This document shows positions 33,519-42,666 of a stretch of 64,000 bases of DNA, in pieces. Made by a program: the position numbers and the translations under genes. The stretch is from NCBI GenBank assembly GCA_019163175.1, contig JAFLKN010000052.1, positions 37,777 to 101,776 of the forward strand, read 5' to 3'. The DNA is from Prolixibacteraceae bacterium (GTDB lineage Bacteria; Bacteroidota; Bacteroidia; Bacteroidales; Prolixibacteraceae). The notes below the pieces were generated by a model. The model saw only the letters and a list, made by a program, of their open reading frames with translations. It ran no database searches and had not been told where the DNA came from. Numbering within the stretch: the stretch's first letter is position 1; each line of letters starts with the position of its first letter.

Positions 33519-34607
33519 ATGCAAATCACAGCCTTTAATCAGATACATAAACGGCTAGGCGCCAAAATGGTGGAGTTTGCCGGATTTGAAATGCCAATCG
33601 AGTATTCCGGAATTAAAGATGAACACATGACTGTTCGCGATTCCGTTGGAGTTTTTGATGTTTCGCACATGGGAGAATTTTGGGTAAAAGGTCCAAATGC
33701 GCAGGAATTGGTTCAGCGGGTTACCTCAAACGATGTTTCGAAACTTACACTTGGACAGGCGCAATACTCTTGTTTCCCGAACGGGAAAGGTGGTATAGTT
33801 GATGATTTGCTGGTTTATTATTATGAGCCAGAAAAATATATGCTGGTTGTAAATGCTTCCAATATCCAGAAGGATTGGGATTATATCGTATCGCAAAATG
33901 CAAACAACGCAATTCTCGAAAATGCTTCTCCTGCAATCAGCCAGTTGGCCATTCAAGGACCTAAAGCCGAAGCTACACTTCAGAAATTGACCAAAATCGA
34001 TTTATCAGAAATAAAATATTACACTTTTGTAACCGGAGCAATTGGCGGGGTTGACAATGTAATCATCTCAGCGACAGGCTATACTGGTTCGGGAGGTTTC
34101 GAACTGTATTTCAGAAATGAATTTGCTGAGCAGCTTTGGAATGCAATTTTTGAAGCCGGTGCTGAATTCGGAATCAAACCTATTGGGTTGGCTGCCCGCG
34201 ATACACTACGCCTGGAAATGGGATATTGCTTGTATGGAAATGACATTGACGACTCAACTTCACCAATAGAAGCCGGACTAAGCTGGATCACCAAATTTAA
34301 TGGCCATCATTTCATCGACAAAGATTTTTTGCTGATGCAAAAACAGGAAGGTGTTGACCGCAAACTGCGCGGATTTGAAATGATTGACCGTGGAATTCCC
34401 CGTCACGATTACGAATTAACAGATCAGGATGGCAATATAATTGGCCGTGTAACCTCAGGAACCATGTCGCCAGTGCTGAATAAAGGTATCGGGATGGCGT
34501 ATGTAAATAAAGCCTATTCGGCCATTGGAACCGAAGTTTACCTAAATGTGCGTGGAAAAATGCTGAAAGCCAAAATAGTTAAAATGCCATTCATCAATCC
34601 GGCATAA
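33519..34607 (+). CDS. gcvT: Glycine cleavage system T protein (aminomethyltransferase)
   Basis: The T protein takes the aminomethyl group from lipoylated H protein and transfers its methylene to tetrahydrofolate, releasing ammonia. Characteristic stretches are [63 protein letters not shown] and, near the C-terminus, [20 protein letters not shown]. At 362 residues it is of standard length and no signal is present. gcvP and gcvH are not in the window, so in this genome the system is split. It lies close to serC and serA, linking it to serine/glycine one-carbon metabolism. Confidence 0.97.
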   Translation: MQITAFNQIHKRLGAKMVEFAGFEMPIEYSGIKDEHMTVRDSVGVFDVSHMGEFWVKGPNAQELVQRVTSNDVSKLTLGQAQYSCFPNGKGGIVDDLLVYYYEPEKYMLVVNASNIQKDWDYIVSQNANNAILENASPAISQLAIQGPKAEATLQKLTKIDLSEIKYYTFVTGAIGGVDNVIISATGYTGSGGFELYFRNEFAEQLWNAIFEAGAEFGIKPIGLAARDTLRLEMGYCLYGNDIDDSTSPIEAGLSWITKFNGHHFIDKDFLLMQKQEGVDRKLRGFEMIDRGIPRHDYELTDQDGNIIGRVTSGTMSPVLNKGIGMAYVNKAYSAIGTEVYLNVRGKMLKAKIVKMPFINPA

Positions 34608-34631
34608 AAGCTAATTTTATAAAAAAATAAG

Positions 34632-34664
34632 AAACCTGTTGGCAGCCTGTCAGCAGGTTTTTTC
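34632..34664 (+). terminator. Terminator after gcvT
   Basis: AAACCTG (34632-34638) pairs with CAGGTTT (34654-34660), with additional inner pairing, followed by a T-run. Confidence 0.8.
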
Positions 34665-34751
34665 ATTTGCAGAAATTCGTTCTTCAATTTTACCATTAGT
34701 TTAAATACCGGTTCCTGATTTGCGAAATGGACTATGGTTGGCTACTTTCTT

Positions 34752-34759
34752 TATCTTTG
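34752..34759 (+). promoter_or_regulatory. Promoter -7 element of the comB-like gene
   Basis: TATCTTTG matches TAnnTTTG 16 bp before the ATG at 34776. An in-frame ATG at 34734 lies upstream of this element and could not be transcribed from it, which decides the start. Confidence 0.6.
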
Positions 34760-34775
34760 TGACTTTAACCTGAAA

Positions 34776-35522
34776 ATGGAAAAATCGAAAAACCGGCTTG
34801 AGGTTTGTTTGTCCCCCGCAATCTACGATAAACATGCTGATGACAAGAATATAGTGGTGATCGTCGATATTTTACGTGCGACTTCCACCATTTGTGCGGC
34901 CATTTTTAACGGCGTAAAAAGTATTATTCCCGTTGCCACTGTTGAAGAAGCACGAGAAATGAAACAGCGTGGCTATATGGTTGCTTCGGAACGCGATGGT
35001 TATGTGCTCGATTTTGCTGACTTCGGGAATTCGCCCTTTAATTTTACTCCTGAAATTGTATCCGGAAAAGAAATTGTGTATTCTACAACCAACGGAACAC
35101 GCTGCATTCACATGGCCAGCCATTCCAAAGTGGTAGTAATAGGCTCATTCCTGAATATTTCATCGTTAGCAGACTGGCTCATCCAACAAGATTCCCCGGT
35201 TCTGATTTTTTGTGCCTCATGGAAAGATCGTTTCAGCTTGGAGGACACTGTTTTTGCAGGTGCTTTGGCTGAAAGGTTGTTAGATTCAGGAAAGTTTGAA
35301 AGCATTTGCGATGCAGTTACTGCCTCTGTTGATTTATGGAATCTGGCGAAACCCGATTTGTTCAGCTACATTACAAAGGCAGCACAAAAAGGTCGCTTGG
35401 CTTCAAAAGGTCTGGACGATTGCATCGAATATTGCCTGACTGCTGATCTAACACAGATTATTCCGGCATTTCAGGAAAATCGGCTGATTGATATTTCAGG
35501 ATTAAAAAATAGTGTTGGGTAA
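34776..35522 (+). CDS. comB: ComB-family 2-phosphosulfolactate phosphatase
   Basis: A 248-residue cytoplasmic protein of the ComB family (LEVCLSPAIYDKHADDKNIV; VVIVDILRATSTICAAIFNG; FGNSPFNFTPE; VYSTTNGTRC). In methanogens ComB removes phosphate from 2-phosphosulfolactate in coenzyme M synthesis. Bacteroidota do not make coenzyme M, so the substrate here may be sulfolactate-related (for example for sulfonated lipids) or something else; the family is found widely in bacteria with no proven role. The acidic motif VDILRATS and the TTNGT loop are intact. The gene stands alone between gcvT and serC with its own promoter element. Confidence 0.85.
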   Translation: MEKSKNRLEVCLSPAIYDKHADDKNIVVIVDILRATSTICAAIFNGVKSIIPVATVEEAREMKQRGYMVASERDGYVLDFADFGNSPFNFTPEIVSGKEIVYSTTNGTRCIHMASHSKVVVIGSFLNISSLADWLIQQDSPVLIFCASWKDRFSLEDTVFAGALAERLLDSGKFESICDAVTASVDLWNLAKPDLFSYITKAAQKGRLASKGLDDCIEYCLTADLTQIIPAFQENRLIDISGLKNSVG

Positions 35523-35700
35523 TGATTAGGACGCATGATTTTTATATTTCATCGTGCCTTCATCCTGTTGCGCATAGTAGTAACACTTAAAATCGAAAAA
35601 GTTGAAAAAATTACCCATTTCGAGGTTGCTGACTCAATTTTTTATTCGAATTTTGAAGCATATTAATTGAATGTTTTATAACTTGTTGTAGTACAAATAA

Positions 35701-35718
35701 GCCTGATTTATCTCAGGC
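35701..35718. other. Small hairpin in the comB-serC gap
   Basis: GCCTGA (35701-35706) and TCAGGC (35713-35718) form a 6-bp stem. No T-run follows. Nothing else convincing was found in the 283-bp gap 35523-35805. Confidence 0.35.
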
Positions 35719-35805
35719 ATCCCAAAGCAGATAATCGTTTATTTTGAGCCATTATTTGCAATTAAACTGATTGTAAATAGTTATTAACCCATAATTTATA
35801 ACCAA

Positions 35806-36882
35806 ATGAAGAAGCATAATTTTTACGCGGGACCCTCAATATTGCCGCAATACACCATTAAAAACACAGCCGAAGCATTAATCGATTTTGCCGGAACGGG
35901 CCTTTCTCTAATGGAAGTTTCGCACCGCAGCAAAGAATTTGTTGCCGTTAGCAACGAAGCTCAGCAACTTTTCAAGGAATTGCTCGACATTCCTGCAGGT
36001 TACCATGTGTTATTTTTAGGCGGTGGTGCCAGCTCGCAATTCATGATGGTTCCTTATAACATGCTTGAGAAAAAAGCCGCATACCTGAACACAGGAACCT
36101 GGGCCGACAAAGCTCAGAAAGAAGCCAAATTCTTTGGTGAAGTCGTTGAAGTAGCTTCTTCAAAAGCAAGCACTTACAATCACATTCCAAAAGGATACAC
36201 AGTTCCTGAAGATGTTGATTATTTTCATATTACAACCAACAATACCATTTACGGAACCGAAATTCGCTATGATATTGATAGCAAAGTGCCATTGGTTGCT
36301 GATATGTCATCTGATATTTTTAGCCGTCCGCTCGATGTTTCGAAATATGCGATTATCTATGGTGGAGCACAGAAAAACCTTGCTCCTGCCGGTGTTACCT
36401 TCGTAATTGTAAAAGAGGATGCGCTGGGCAAAGTAAGCCGCAAAATTCCTACAATGTTGAATTACAAAACTCATATCGAGAACGAATCCATGTTCAACAC
36501 TCCTCCGGTAGTTCCGGTGTTCGCAGCTCTTCAAACTCTGAAATGGCTGAAAGAATTGGGCGGCGTGAAAGTGATGGAAAAAATGAACATCGAAAAGGCT
36601 GGTATTCTTTACGATGAAATTGACCGCAATAAATTATTCAAAGCCAATATTCCTGATGTAAATGATCGTTCGATTATGAATATTTGCTTCGTAATGAATG
36701 ACGAATACAAAGAATGGGAACCAGAATTCCTGACTTATGCCAAATCACTGGGTATGCTTGGATTGGAAGGACACCGTTCTGTTGGTGGATACCGCGCCTC
36801 AACTTACAATGCACTTCCCAAAGAAAGTGTGATAGCATTGGTTGATGCGATGAAAGAATTTGAGAAAATTAAACTTCAATAA
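35806..36882 (+). CDS. serC: Phosphoserine aminotransferase
   Basis: SerC converts 3-phosphohydroxypyruvate and glutamate to O-phosphoserine and 2-oxoglutarate with pyridoxal phosphate; it can also act in pyridoxine synthesis. Signatures: [10 protein letters not shown] at the N-terminus, [17 protein letters not shown], the PLP lysine Lys190 in YGGAQKN, and [20 protein letters not shown] near the C-terminus. At 358 residues it is of usual length. It precedes serA with only a terminator hairpin between, so both early steps of serine synthesis are encoded side by side. Confidence 0.97.
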   Translation: MKKHNFYAGPSILPQYTIKNTAEALIDFAGTGLSLMEVSHRSKEFVAVSNEAQQLFKELLDIPAGYHVLFLGGGASSQFMMVPYNMLEKKAAYLNTGTWADKAQKEAKFFGEVVEVASSKASTYNHIPKGYTVPEDVDYFHITTNNTIYGTEIRYDIDSKVPLVADMSSDIFSRPLDVSKYAIIYGGAQKNLAPAGVTFVIVKEDALGKVSRKIPTMLNYKTHIENESMFNTPPVVPVFAALQTLKWLKELGGVKVMEKMNIEKAGILYDEIDRNKLFKANIPDVNDRSIMNICFVMNDEYKEWEPEFLTYAKSLGMLGLEGHRSVGGYRASTYNALPKESVIALVDAMKEFEKIKLQ

Positions 36883-36890
36883 AACAATGA

Positions 36891-36924
36891 GAAAAGCAGA
36901 ATGGGGGTTCTGCTTTTCTTTTTT
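36891..36924 (+). terminator. Terminator between serC and serA
   Basis: GAAAAGCAGAA (36891-36901) pairs with TTCTGCTTTTC (36908-36918), followed by T-rich sequence. serA may need its own promoter; some read-through is possible. Confidence 0.8.
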
Positions 36925-37027
36925 AAAGGGAAATTATAACTATGAAACGACCATAAGGAAATCTTCACACACAGGAGGATGACTATTTGGGAGTTCCATC
37001 TGGCAATTAAAAACAAACTATAAACGA

Positions 37028-37951
37028 ATGAAAAGGGTATTAATAGCTACTGAAAAACCATTTGCTCCGGCAGCAGTAAATCAAATTGTTGAAATTCTTG
37101 AACATGCCGGTTACGAGGTGAAAAAACTCGAAAAATATGCATCAAAAGCAGAGTTGCTAAATGCAGTTAAAGATGTTCACGCCATGATCGTCAGAAGCGA
37201 CATTGTTGACCGGGAATTACTGGATGCGGCTTCTGAATTAAAAGTAGTTGTCAGGGCTGGTTCAGGGTTTGATAATTTAGATTTGGTTGCCTGTACCGAA
37301 AAAGGTGTCGTTGCCATGAATACCCCGGGACAGAACTCCAATGCTGTTGCCGAATTGGCCATCGGAATGATGATTTTCATGGCTCGTGGGCAATTCAAAG
37401 GTGTTTCAGGTTCTGAGCTAAAAGGAAAGACAGTTGGAGTATATGGTTGTGGTAATATCGGACGCCGGGTTGCTAAAATTGCGCAAGGATTGGGAATGAA
37501 AGTAGTTGCCCTCGACCCGTGCATTACTAAAGTCAGCATGGAGCCTTATGAAGTTAAAGTCGTTCAGGCGGTTGACGAACTATTTGGCCAAAGTGATTAT
37601 TTATCTTTGCACATTCCTGCAAACGAAAAAACAAAGAAGTCGGTTAATTTCGACATCATGAATAAAATGCCGAAAGGTGCCACAATAATCAATACTGCAC
37701 GAAAAGAGGTAATTGATGAAGAAGGTCTGAAAAAGATATTGGAAGAACGTCCTGACTTTAAATACATCAGCGATATCGCTCCTGCCTGTCATGAAGAGTT
37801 GGCTGAGAAATTTGGAACCCGGTACTATTCTACTCCAAAGAAACAAGGAGCAGAAACTGCTGAAGCTAATGTAAATGCGGGTGTTGCGGCTGCCGAGCAA
37901 ATTGTTGCTTTCTTCGAAAATGGTGACCAAACCTACCGGGTAAACAAATAA
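37028..37951 (+). CDS. serA: Short D-3-phosphoglycerate dehydrogenase lacking a regulatory domain
   Basis: It oxidises 3-phosphoglycerate to phosphohydroxypyruvate with NAD, the first step of serine synthesis. Family marks: VRAGSGFDNLDL with the substrate Arg, the Rossmann loop VGVYGCGNIGRRVAKIAQGL, and NTARKEVIDEEGL. Where most D-2-hydroxyacid dehydrogenases have His in TPHxGxxT, this protein has Lys (TPKKQGAETAEA, about residue 271), as in a known group of short enzymes including, as I recall, that of Entamoeba histolytica. At 307 residues it has no C-terminal ACT domain, so feedback by serine through that route is not expected. The pentapeptide gene follows after 15 bp. Confidence 0.92.
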   Translation: MKRVLIATEKPFAPAAVNQIVEILEHAGYEVKKLEKYASKAELLNAVKDVHAMIVRSDIVDRELLDAASELKVVVRAGSGFDNLDLVACTEKGVVAMNTPGQNSNAVAELAIGMMIFMARGQFKGVSGSELKGKTVGVYGCGNIGRRVAKIAQGLGMKVVALDPCITKVSMEPYEVKVVQAVDELFGQSDYLSLHIPANEKTKKSVNFDIMNKMPKGATIINTARKEVIDEEGLKKILEERPDFKYISDIAPACHEELAEKFGTRYYSTPKKQGAETAEANVNAGVAAAEQIVAFFENGDQTYRVNK

Positions 37952-37966
37952 ATCTACCAAAATCGG

Positions 37967-38539
37967 ATGATCACAAAGTGGATTGAAGAGCAGACTTTTG
38001 CAAATGAAAGTTATTCAGGTCAGAAATTGGTGCAAACAGAATTTGATGATTGTACGTTTCTGAATTGTGATTTTTCTGAGGCCGATTGGAGCGAAAGTGA
38101 CCTGGTGAATTGCCGTTTTGAGAACTGCAATTTTGCGCTGGCTAAATTTTCGGGTACAGGAATGAAAGAGGTTCAGTTTACCGGCTGCAAACTCATCGGA
38201 ATTAATTTTGACAGCTGTTCTGATTTCCTATTTTCAGTTGGGTTTCAGAAATGTTCGCTCGATTATTCGTCGTTTACCGAAAAGAAAATGAAGAAATCGA
38301 AGTTTGCTGATTGCTCGATGAAAGAAGTCGATTTTTCAGGAGCTGACTTGAGCCAATCTTCCTTCGATGATTGCGATTTGTCAGGAGCAGTCTTTCATTA
38401 TACCAATCTTGAAAAAGCCGATTTCAGGTCTGCCTTTAATTATTCGTTCGATCCTGAGTTAAACAAAATTAAAAAAGCCCTATTTTCGCAAACCGGAGTT
38501 TTAGGTTTACTCCGGAAGTATGGAATTGAAATTCGATAA
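37967..38539 (+). CDS. Pentapeptide repeat protein
   Basis: A 190-residue protein almost wholly built from pentapeptide repeats of the A(D/N)LxX kind (FDDCTFLNCDFSEADWSESD; FSGADLSQSSFDDCDLSGAV), which fold as a square right-handed beta-helix. Some relatives (Qnr, MfpA) mimic DNA and bind DNA gyrase, but most have no known function and nothing here proves gyrase binding. It starts 15 bp after serA and is probably co-transcribed with it, an unexplained association. Confidence 0.9.
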   Translation: MITKWIEEQTFANESYSGQKLVQTEFDDCTFLNCDFSEADWSESDLVNCRFENCNFALAKFSGTGMKEVQFTGCKLIGINFDSCSDFLFSVGFQKCSLDYSSFTEKKMKKSKFADCSMKEVDFSGADLSQSSFDDCDLSGAVFHYTNLEKADFRSAFNYSFDPELNKIKKALFSQTGVLGLLRKYGIEIR

Positions 38540-38578
38540 TACTTTAATATACTACATATTAACTAATTGTATTTTTAA

Positions 38579-38851
38579 ATGAAGCTGAAGTATAAAATAA
38601 TCCTCTTTAATTTTTTGATGTTTTTGGTCATTTTTGATGTTCTTTATATCATCTTTTGGGCATTTTCAATTCAGATGAATCCGATAAAAGCAATATTGGT
38701 AGCTACAATTACTGTATTGTTTACACCTTGGGTCAAAGCATCGAAGCAACAATCGGGTAAAAAAGTAACCGTCAAAATCTTTGCGTCAGAATTAATCAGG
38801 AAATTACAAAAGCGAAACCAGAAATGGCAGGACGACAGACGTGCTGCATAA
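38579..38851 (+). CDS. Small membrane protein, unknown
   Basis: A 90-residue protein with two hydrophobic segments (about 8-30, ILFNFLMFLVIFDVLYIIFW, and about 36-52, IKAILVATITVLFTPW) and a strongly basic C-terminal tail (KLQKRNQKWQDDRRAA). No family recognised. It sits between the pentapeptide gene and DUF1015 with short gaps of 39 and 31 bp, so it may be part of the same transcript. Confidence 0.75.
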   Translation: MKLKYKIILFNFLMFLVIFDVLYIIFWAFSIQMNPIKAILVATITVLFTPWVKASKQQSGKKVTVKIFASELIRKLQKRNQKWQDDRRAA

Positions 38852-38882
38852 AATTGCATTAACTTAAACAAAAAACATAGAT

Positions 38883-40133
38883 ATGGCTGTTGTAAAACCA
38901 TTCAAAGGACTTCGTCCGCCTCAAGCTATTGCCAGCGATCTGGCCTGTTTACCTTACGATGTAATGAACAGCACCGAAGCCGCCCAAATGGCTGAAGGCA
39001 AAGCGTGTTCGCTGCTTCACATCACCCGTGCCGAAATCGACTGCCCTGAAGGAACTGATGTTCATTCGGAAACTGTTTACCTGAAATCGGTGGAGAATTT
39101 CGAGAGTTTTCAAGAGAAAGACTGGTTGATTCAGGACGAAGAAGCCAAATATTATATTTATGCGCAAACCATGAATGGCCGCACGCAATACGGAATTGTG
39201 GGTGCAGCTTCGTGCGAAGATTACAATCAGGGTATCATCAAAAAACATGAGCTGACTCGTCCTGACAAGGAGGAAGACCGCATGATTCTGACCCGTTACC
39301 TGAATGCCAATATCGAACCTGTATTTTTTTCGTATTGTGCTGTTCCTGAAATTGACGCCATCGTTGATTCGATTGTAAAAAACCAGAAAGCTGACTACGA
39401 TTTTGTAGCTGAAGATGGATTTGGTCACCATTTTTGGACGATCAACGATGCGGCAACAAACAAAAAAATTGAAGAACTCTTTGTGACCAAAGTTCCGGCA
39501 ACTTATGTAGCCGACGGACACCACCGCACAGCGGCAGCCGCGCGCATTGGGCTCGAGAAACAAGGTCAAAACCCAAATCATACCGGTGACGAAGAATACA
39601 ATTTCTTCATGGCCGTTCATTTTCCTGATAATCAGTTGCAGATTATCGACTACAACCGCACTGTAAAAGATTTGAATGGTTTGACCGAAGCTGAATTGCT
39701 TGATAAACTTACTCAGAGTTTCGATGTTGAATTGGCAGGAACCGAAATTTATAAACCAGCCAAACTGCACGAATTCAGCATGTATCTCTCCGGAAACTGG
39801 TATAAACTGAATGCCAAGCCAGGAACTTTCAATGACAATGATCCGATTGGCGTATTGGATGTGACTATTTTATCGAACCTGGTTTTGGATCAGATTTTGG
39901 GCATTTCGGATCTTCGCACCTCAACCCGCATCGATTTTGTTGGTGGAATCCGTGGTTTGGGTGAACTGAAAAAACGCGTTGATGGTGGCGATATGAAAGT
40001 TGCCTTCGCCCTTTACCCTGTTTCGATGCAACAGTTGATCAACATTGCTGATTCAGGAAATATCATGCCTCCGAAGACAACATGGTTCGAACCAAAACTT
40101 CGCTCAGGATTAGTGATTCATAAGCTGGATTAA
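38883..40133 (+). CDS. DUF1015 family protein, possible serine kinase relative
   Basis: A 416-residue cytoplasmic protein matching DUF1015 from the first residues (VVKPFKGLRPPQAIASDLAC, LPYDVMNS) to the conserved motif YVADGHHRTAAAARIG. DUF1015 is related to SbnI/SerK-type proteins with a ParB-like fold, some of which phosphorylate free serine to O-phosphoserine. Its presence downstream of serC and serA makes a role in phosphoserine metabolism attractive, but this is inference. The DGHHR motif is intact. A terminator hairpin follows. Confidence 0.82.
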   Translation: MAVVKPFKGLRPPQAIASDLACLPYDVMNSTEAAQMAEGKACSLLHITRAEIDCPEGTDVHSETVYLKSVENFESFQEKDWLIQDEEAKYYIYAQTMNGRTQYGIVGAASCEDYNQGIIKKHELTRPDKEEDRMILTRYLNANIEPVFFSYCAVPEIDAIVDSIVKNQKADYDFVAEDGFGHHFWTINDAATNKKIEELFVTKVPATYVADGHHRTAAAARIGLEKQGQNPNHTGDEEYNFFMAVHFPDNQLQIIDYNRTVKDLNGLTEAELLDKLTQSFDVELAGTEIYKPAKLHEFSMYLSGNWYKLNAKPGTFNDNDPIGVLDVTILSNLVLDQILGISDLRTSTRIDFVGGIRGLGELKKRVDGGDMKVAFALYPVSMQQLINIADSGNIMPPKTTWFEPKLRSGLVIHKLD

Positions 40134-40159
40134 TCTTACCAGTTAAAGTATAAAGACAG

Positions 40160-40193
40160 AAATCCCGTTGACAAATACCAATGGGATTTTTTG
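40160..40193 (+). terminator. Terminator after DUF1015
   Basis: AAATCCCGTTG (40160-40170) pairs with CAATGGGATTT (40179-40189), followed by a T-run. An ATG at 40181 lies inside this hairpin and is not a credible start for the next gene. Confidence 0.82.
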
Positions 40194-40204
40194 TTTCTGA
40201 AAAC

Positions 40205-40212
40205 TACCTTTG
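40205..40212 (+). promoter_or_regulatory. Promoter -7 element of the DUF423 gene
   Basis: TACCTTTG matches TAnnTTTG, 37 bp before the ATG at 40250 and just after the DUF1015 terminator. Confidence 0.55.
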
Positions 40213-40249
40213 CTCCGGATTGTTATTGATGGAACTAATAAACTATAGA

Positions 40250-40624
40250 ATGAAGAACCATAATTTTCTTTTAGCAGGTGCAATATTTATGGCATTGGGA
40301 GTTTTGTTGGGTGCATTTGGCGCTCACGCACTAAAAAAGATTTTATCTCCCGAAATGCTGGTCATTTATAAAACCGGAGTTGAATATCAGTTTTACCATG
40401 CAATTGGGCTTTTGCTTGTCGGACTAATTGGGTTTCATCTTGAATCAAAATGGCTTAGATGGTCGGGAATCCTTCTTATTGTCGGAATTGTTATATTTTC
40501 CGGAAGCTTATATGCACTCTCCATTTCCGGAATAAAAATACTGGGAGCCATCACACCAATCGGAGGTTTGTCGTTCGTTGCCGGATGGGTTTGCCTGGCA
40601 GTTGGAATAGTACAACATCGATAA
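40250..40624 (+). CDS. DUF423 membrane protein
   Basis: A 124-residue inner-membrane protein of the DUF423 (YgdD-like) family with four hydrophobic segments. The N-terminal motif AIFMALGVLLGAFGAHALKK and the central YKTGVEYQFYHAIGLLLVGL are characteristic. I choose the ATG at 40250 because family members begin shortly before this motif; an alternative ATG lies at 40229. The function of DUF423 proteins is unknown. It has its own promoter element. Confidence 0.9.
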   Translation: MKNHNFLLAGAIFMALGVLLGAFGAHALKKILSPEMLVIYKTGVEYQFYHAIGLLLVGLIGFHLESKWLRWSGILLIVGIVIFSGSLYALSISGIKILGAITPIGGLSFVAGWVCLAVGIVQHR

Positions 40625-40750
40625 ATCAATTGACTTTCTTTAGTTATTTCTCTTTCCACTCAGACCTGAACTTTCTCATGGTTCATTAAAATTAATTCAG
40701 GCTTCTTTATCCGAATAAACTAGTTTCAAATTTTTGATATTGAGATTAGT

Positions 40751-40758
40751 TATATTTG
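40751..40758 (+). promoter_or_regulatory. Promoter -7 element of the C69 dipeptidase gene
   Basis: TATATTTG matches TAnnTTTG, 30 bp before the ATG at 40789. An ATT/CCG-rich open frame extends further upstream but has no ATG before this element. Confidence 0.55.
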
Positions 40759-40788
40759 CCGAAGGAAAAATTTAAAACAACTATAAAC

Positions 40789-42483
40789 ATGATTAACAAA
40801 CTACAGCGTCTCGCTTTACTGACGTTCCTAACAGTCGCATTAAACATCAGCGTTTCTGATGCCTGTACCAATTTCTTAGTAACCAAAGGCGCATCAATCG
40901 ATGGTTCGACCATGATTACTTATGCTGCCGATTCGCATACACTTTATGGCGAACTTTATTATCAGCCGGCCATGGATTATGCAGCCGGAGCCATGCGCGA
41001 TATTTACGAATGGGATACCGGCAAATTTTTAGGCCGTATTCCACAGGTTGCCCATACTTACAGCGTGGTAGGCAATATGAACGAATTTCAGGTAGCCATT
41101 GGCGAAACAACTTATGGTGGCCGCGAAGAATTGAGTAAACAGTCGGGTGCCATTATGGACTACGGAAGTTTAATTTATGTGGCTCTTCAACGCGCCAAAA
41201 CTGCTCGTGAAGCTATTGAAGTGATTGCTGACCTGATGGATAAATATGGTTATGCCAGTTCTGGCGAATCGTTTTCTATTTCCGATGCGAATGAGGTTTG
41301 GATCATGGAAATTATTGGTAAAGGCGATGGCGAAAAAGGTGCAGTTTGGGCTGCCCAACGTATTCCTGACGGATACATCAGCGGTCATGCCAATCAGGCT
41401 CGTATCACTACTTTCCCGATGAACGATCCGGCCAATTGTTTATTTGCAAAAGATGTGATTTCGTTTGCCCGTGAAAAAGGCTGGTTCGATGGTAAAAATA
41501 AAGACTTCAGCTTTTCGGATGTATATGCCCCTGTTGATTTTAGTGGTGCCCGTTTTAGCGACGGTCGCGTTTTCGCCGGTTTCAACAAGGTATATTCAGG
41601 AATGAAACAATACGAAGAGTACGCACTGGGAAATGTAAAACATGACGGCGAAAATAAATTTCCATCCAACCGTATGCCTTTGTGGGTGAAACCTGATAAA
41701 AAACTAAGCGTTCAGGACGTGATGGGAATGATGCGTGACCATTATGAAGGAACAGCTTTAGATATGACTAAAGATGTTGGTGCAGGTCCGTTTAAACTTC
41801 CATACCGCTGGAGACCTTTGACATTTAAGGTTGATTCGGCAAACTATGTCAACGAGCGTGCGATTTCTACCCAACAGACTGGATTTTCATTTGTTGCACA
41901 GTCGCGTTCGTGGTTACCCGATCCGGTTGGTGGAATATTGTGGTTTGGCGTTGATGATGCTTATAGCACCTGCTATACTCCAATGTATTGCGGAATAACT
42001 GAAATTCCGGAGTGTTTTAAAGTAGGGAACGGCGATATGCTTACCTATTCTGAAACTGCTGCATTTTGGGTATTCAACGTAGTTTCAAATTTTACTTATC
42101 TTCGCTATGATACCATGATTCCCGATGTTCAAAAAGTTCAGAAGAATCTGGAAGATAAGTTCGTTGCTTATACACCAAGTGTTGATGCGGCTGCCCAAAA
42201 TTTGTGGAATACTGGAAAAAAGAACGAAGCGCGTCAATTTCTGACCGAGTATTCAGTGAATCAGGCAAACGGAATGACCAAAGAATGGACAAAATTGTCG
42301 CAGTATTTGTTTGTGAAATTCATTGATGGCAACATCAAAAAAGAAAAAGATGGCAAGTTTGAGCGCACTGACACTGGGATGGCTTCAATGCCAAATCAGC
42401 CCGGTTATCCGGATTGGTGGAAGAAAGTAATTGTTGACCAGACTGGAAATCACCTGAAAATGGTGGGTGCACCAAGCCATTAA
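40789..42483 (+). CDS. C69-family dipeptidase
   Basis: A 564-residue exported Ntn-hydrolase of peptidase family C69. A signal peptide (about 1-25, LLTFLTVALNISVSDA) is followed directly by Cys26 in ACTNFLV; cleavage before it would expose the N-terminal nucleophile, as expected for the family. Other marks are GASIDGSTMITYAADSH, GRIPQVAHTYSVVGNMNEFQ, IGETTYGGREEL and WIMEIIGKG. C69 enzymes cleave dipeptides or short peptides; here it would act in the periplasm or outside the cell on peptide nutrients. The gene stands alone with its own promoter element. Confidence 0.93.
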   Translation: MINKLQRLALLTFLTVALNISVSDACTNFLVTKGASIDGSTMITYAADSHTLYGELYYQPAMDYAAGAMRDIYEWDTGKFLGRIPQVAHTYSVVGNMNEFQVAIGETTYGGREELSKQSGAIMDYGSLIYVALQRAKTAREAIEVIADLMDKYGYASSGESFSISDANEVWIMEIIGKGDGEKGAVWAAQRIPDGYISGHANQARITTFPMNDPANCLFAKDVISFAREKGWFDGKNKDFSFSDVYAPVDFSGARFSDGRVFAGFNKVYSGMKQYEEYALGNVKHDGENKFPSNRMPLWVKPDKKLSVQDVMGMMRDHYEGTALDMTKDVGAGPFKLPYRWRPLTFKVDSANYVNERAISTQQTGFSFVAQSRSWLPDPVGGILWFGVDDAYSTCYTPMYCGITEIPECFKVGNGDMLTYSETAAFWVFNVVSNFTYLRYDTMIPDVQKVQKNLEDKFVAYTPSVDAAAQNLWNTGKKNEARQFLTEYSVNQANGMTKEWTKLSQYLFVKFIDGNIKKEKDGKFERTDTGMASMPNQPGYPDWWKKVIVDQTGNHLKMVGAPSH

Positions 42484-42572
42484 ACAATTATAAATGATGA
42501 ATTAAGAAGTAAACTATTAGCAAACAAGATTTGGAATGATTCATCAATTATAAATAATCAGTTATTCAGATG

Positions 42573-42602
42573 TTTGTGGAGTAAATATTTTTACTATTTT
42601 TG
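42573..42602 (+). promoter_or_regulatory. Promoter of rplS
   Basis: TTTG (42573-42576), 18-bp spacer, TATTTTTG (42595-42602): a full match to the Bacteroidota -33/-7 consensus, 64 bp before the rplS ATG. Confidence 0.7.
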
Positions 42603-42666
42603 CACCACATTTTCGCAATCTCTTACTCATTGATATGATGTAATATTGCCACTAAAACTCAAAGAA

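Noticed and set aside
34734..34775. Upstream ATG of the comB-like gene
   Set aside because: It lies before the -7 element TATCTTTG at 34752-34759, and the extra residues are not family-like.
38949..39770. 273-codon frame opposite the DUF1015 gene
   Set aside because: Cysteine- and phenylalanine-rich translation with no family resemblance, fully inside a well supported gene on the other strand.
40181..40249. Upstream ATG of the DUF423 gene
   Set aside because: It lies inside the DUF1015 terminator hairpin and before the -7 element at 40205-40212.
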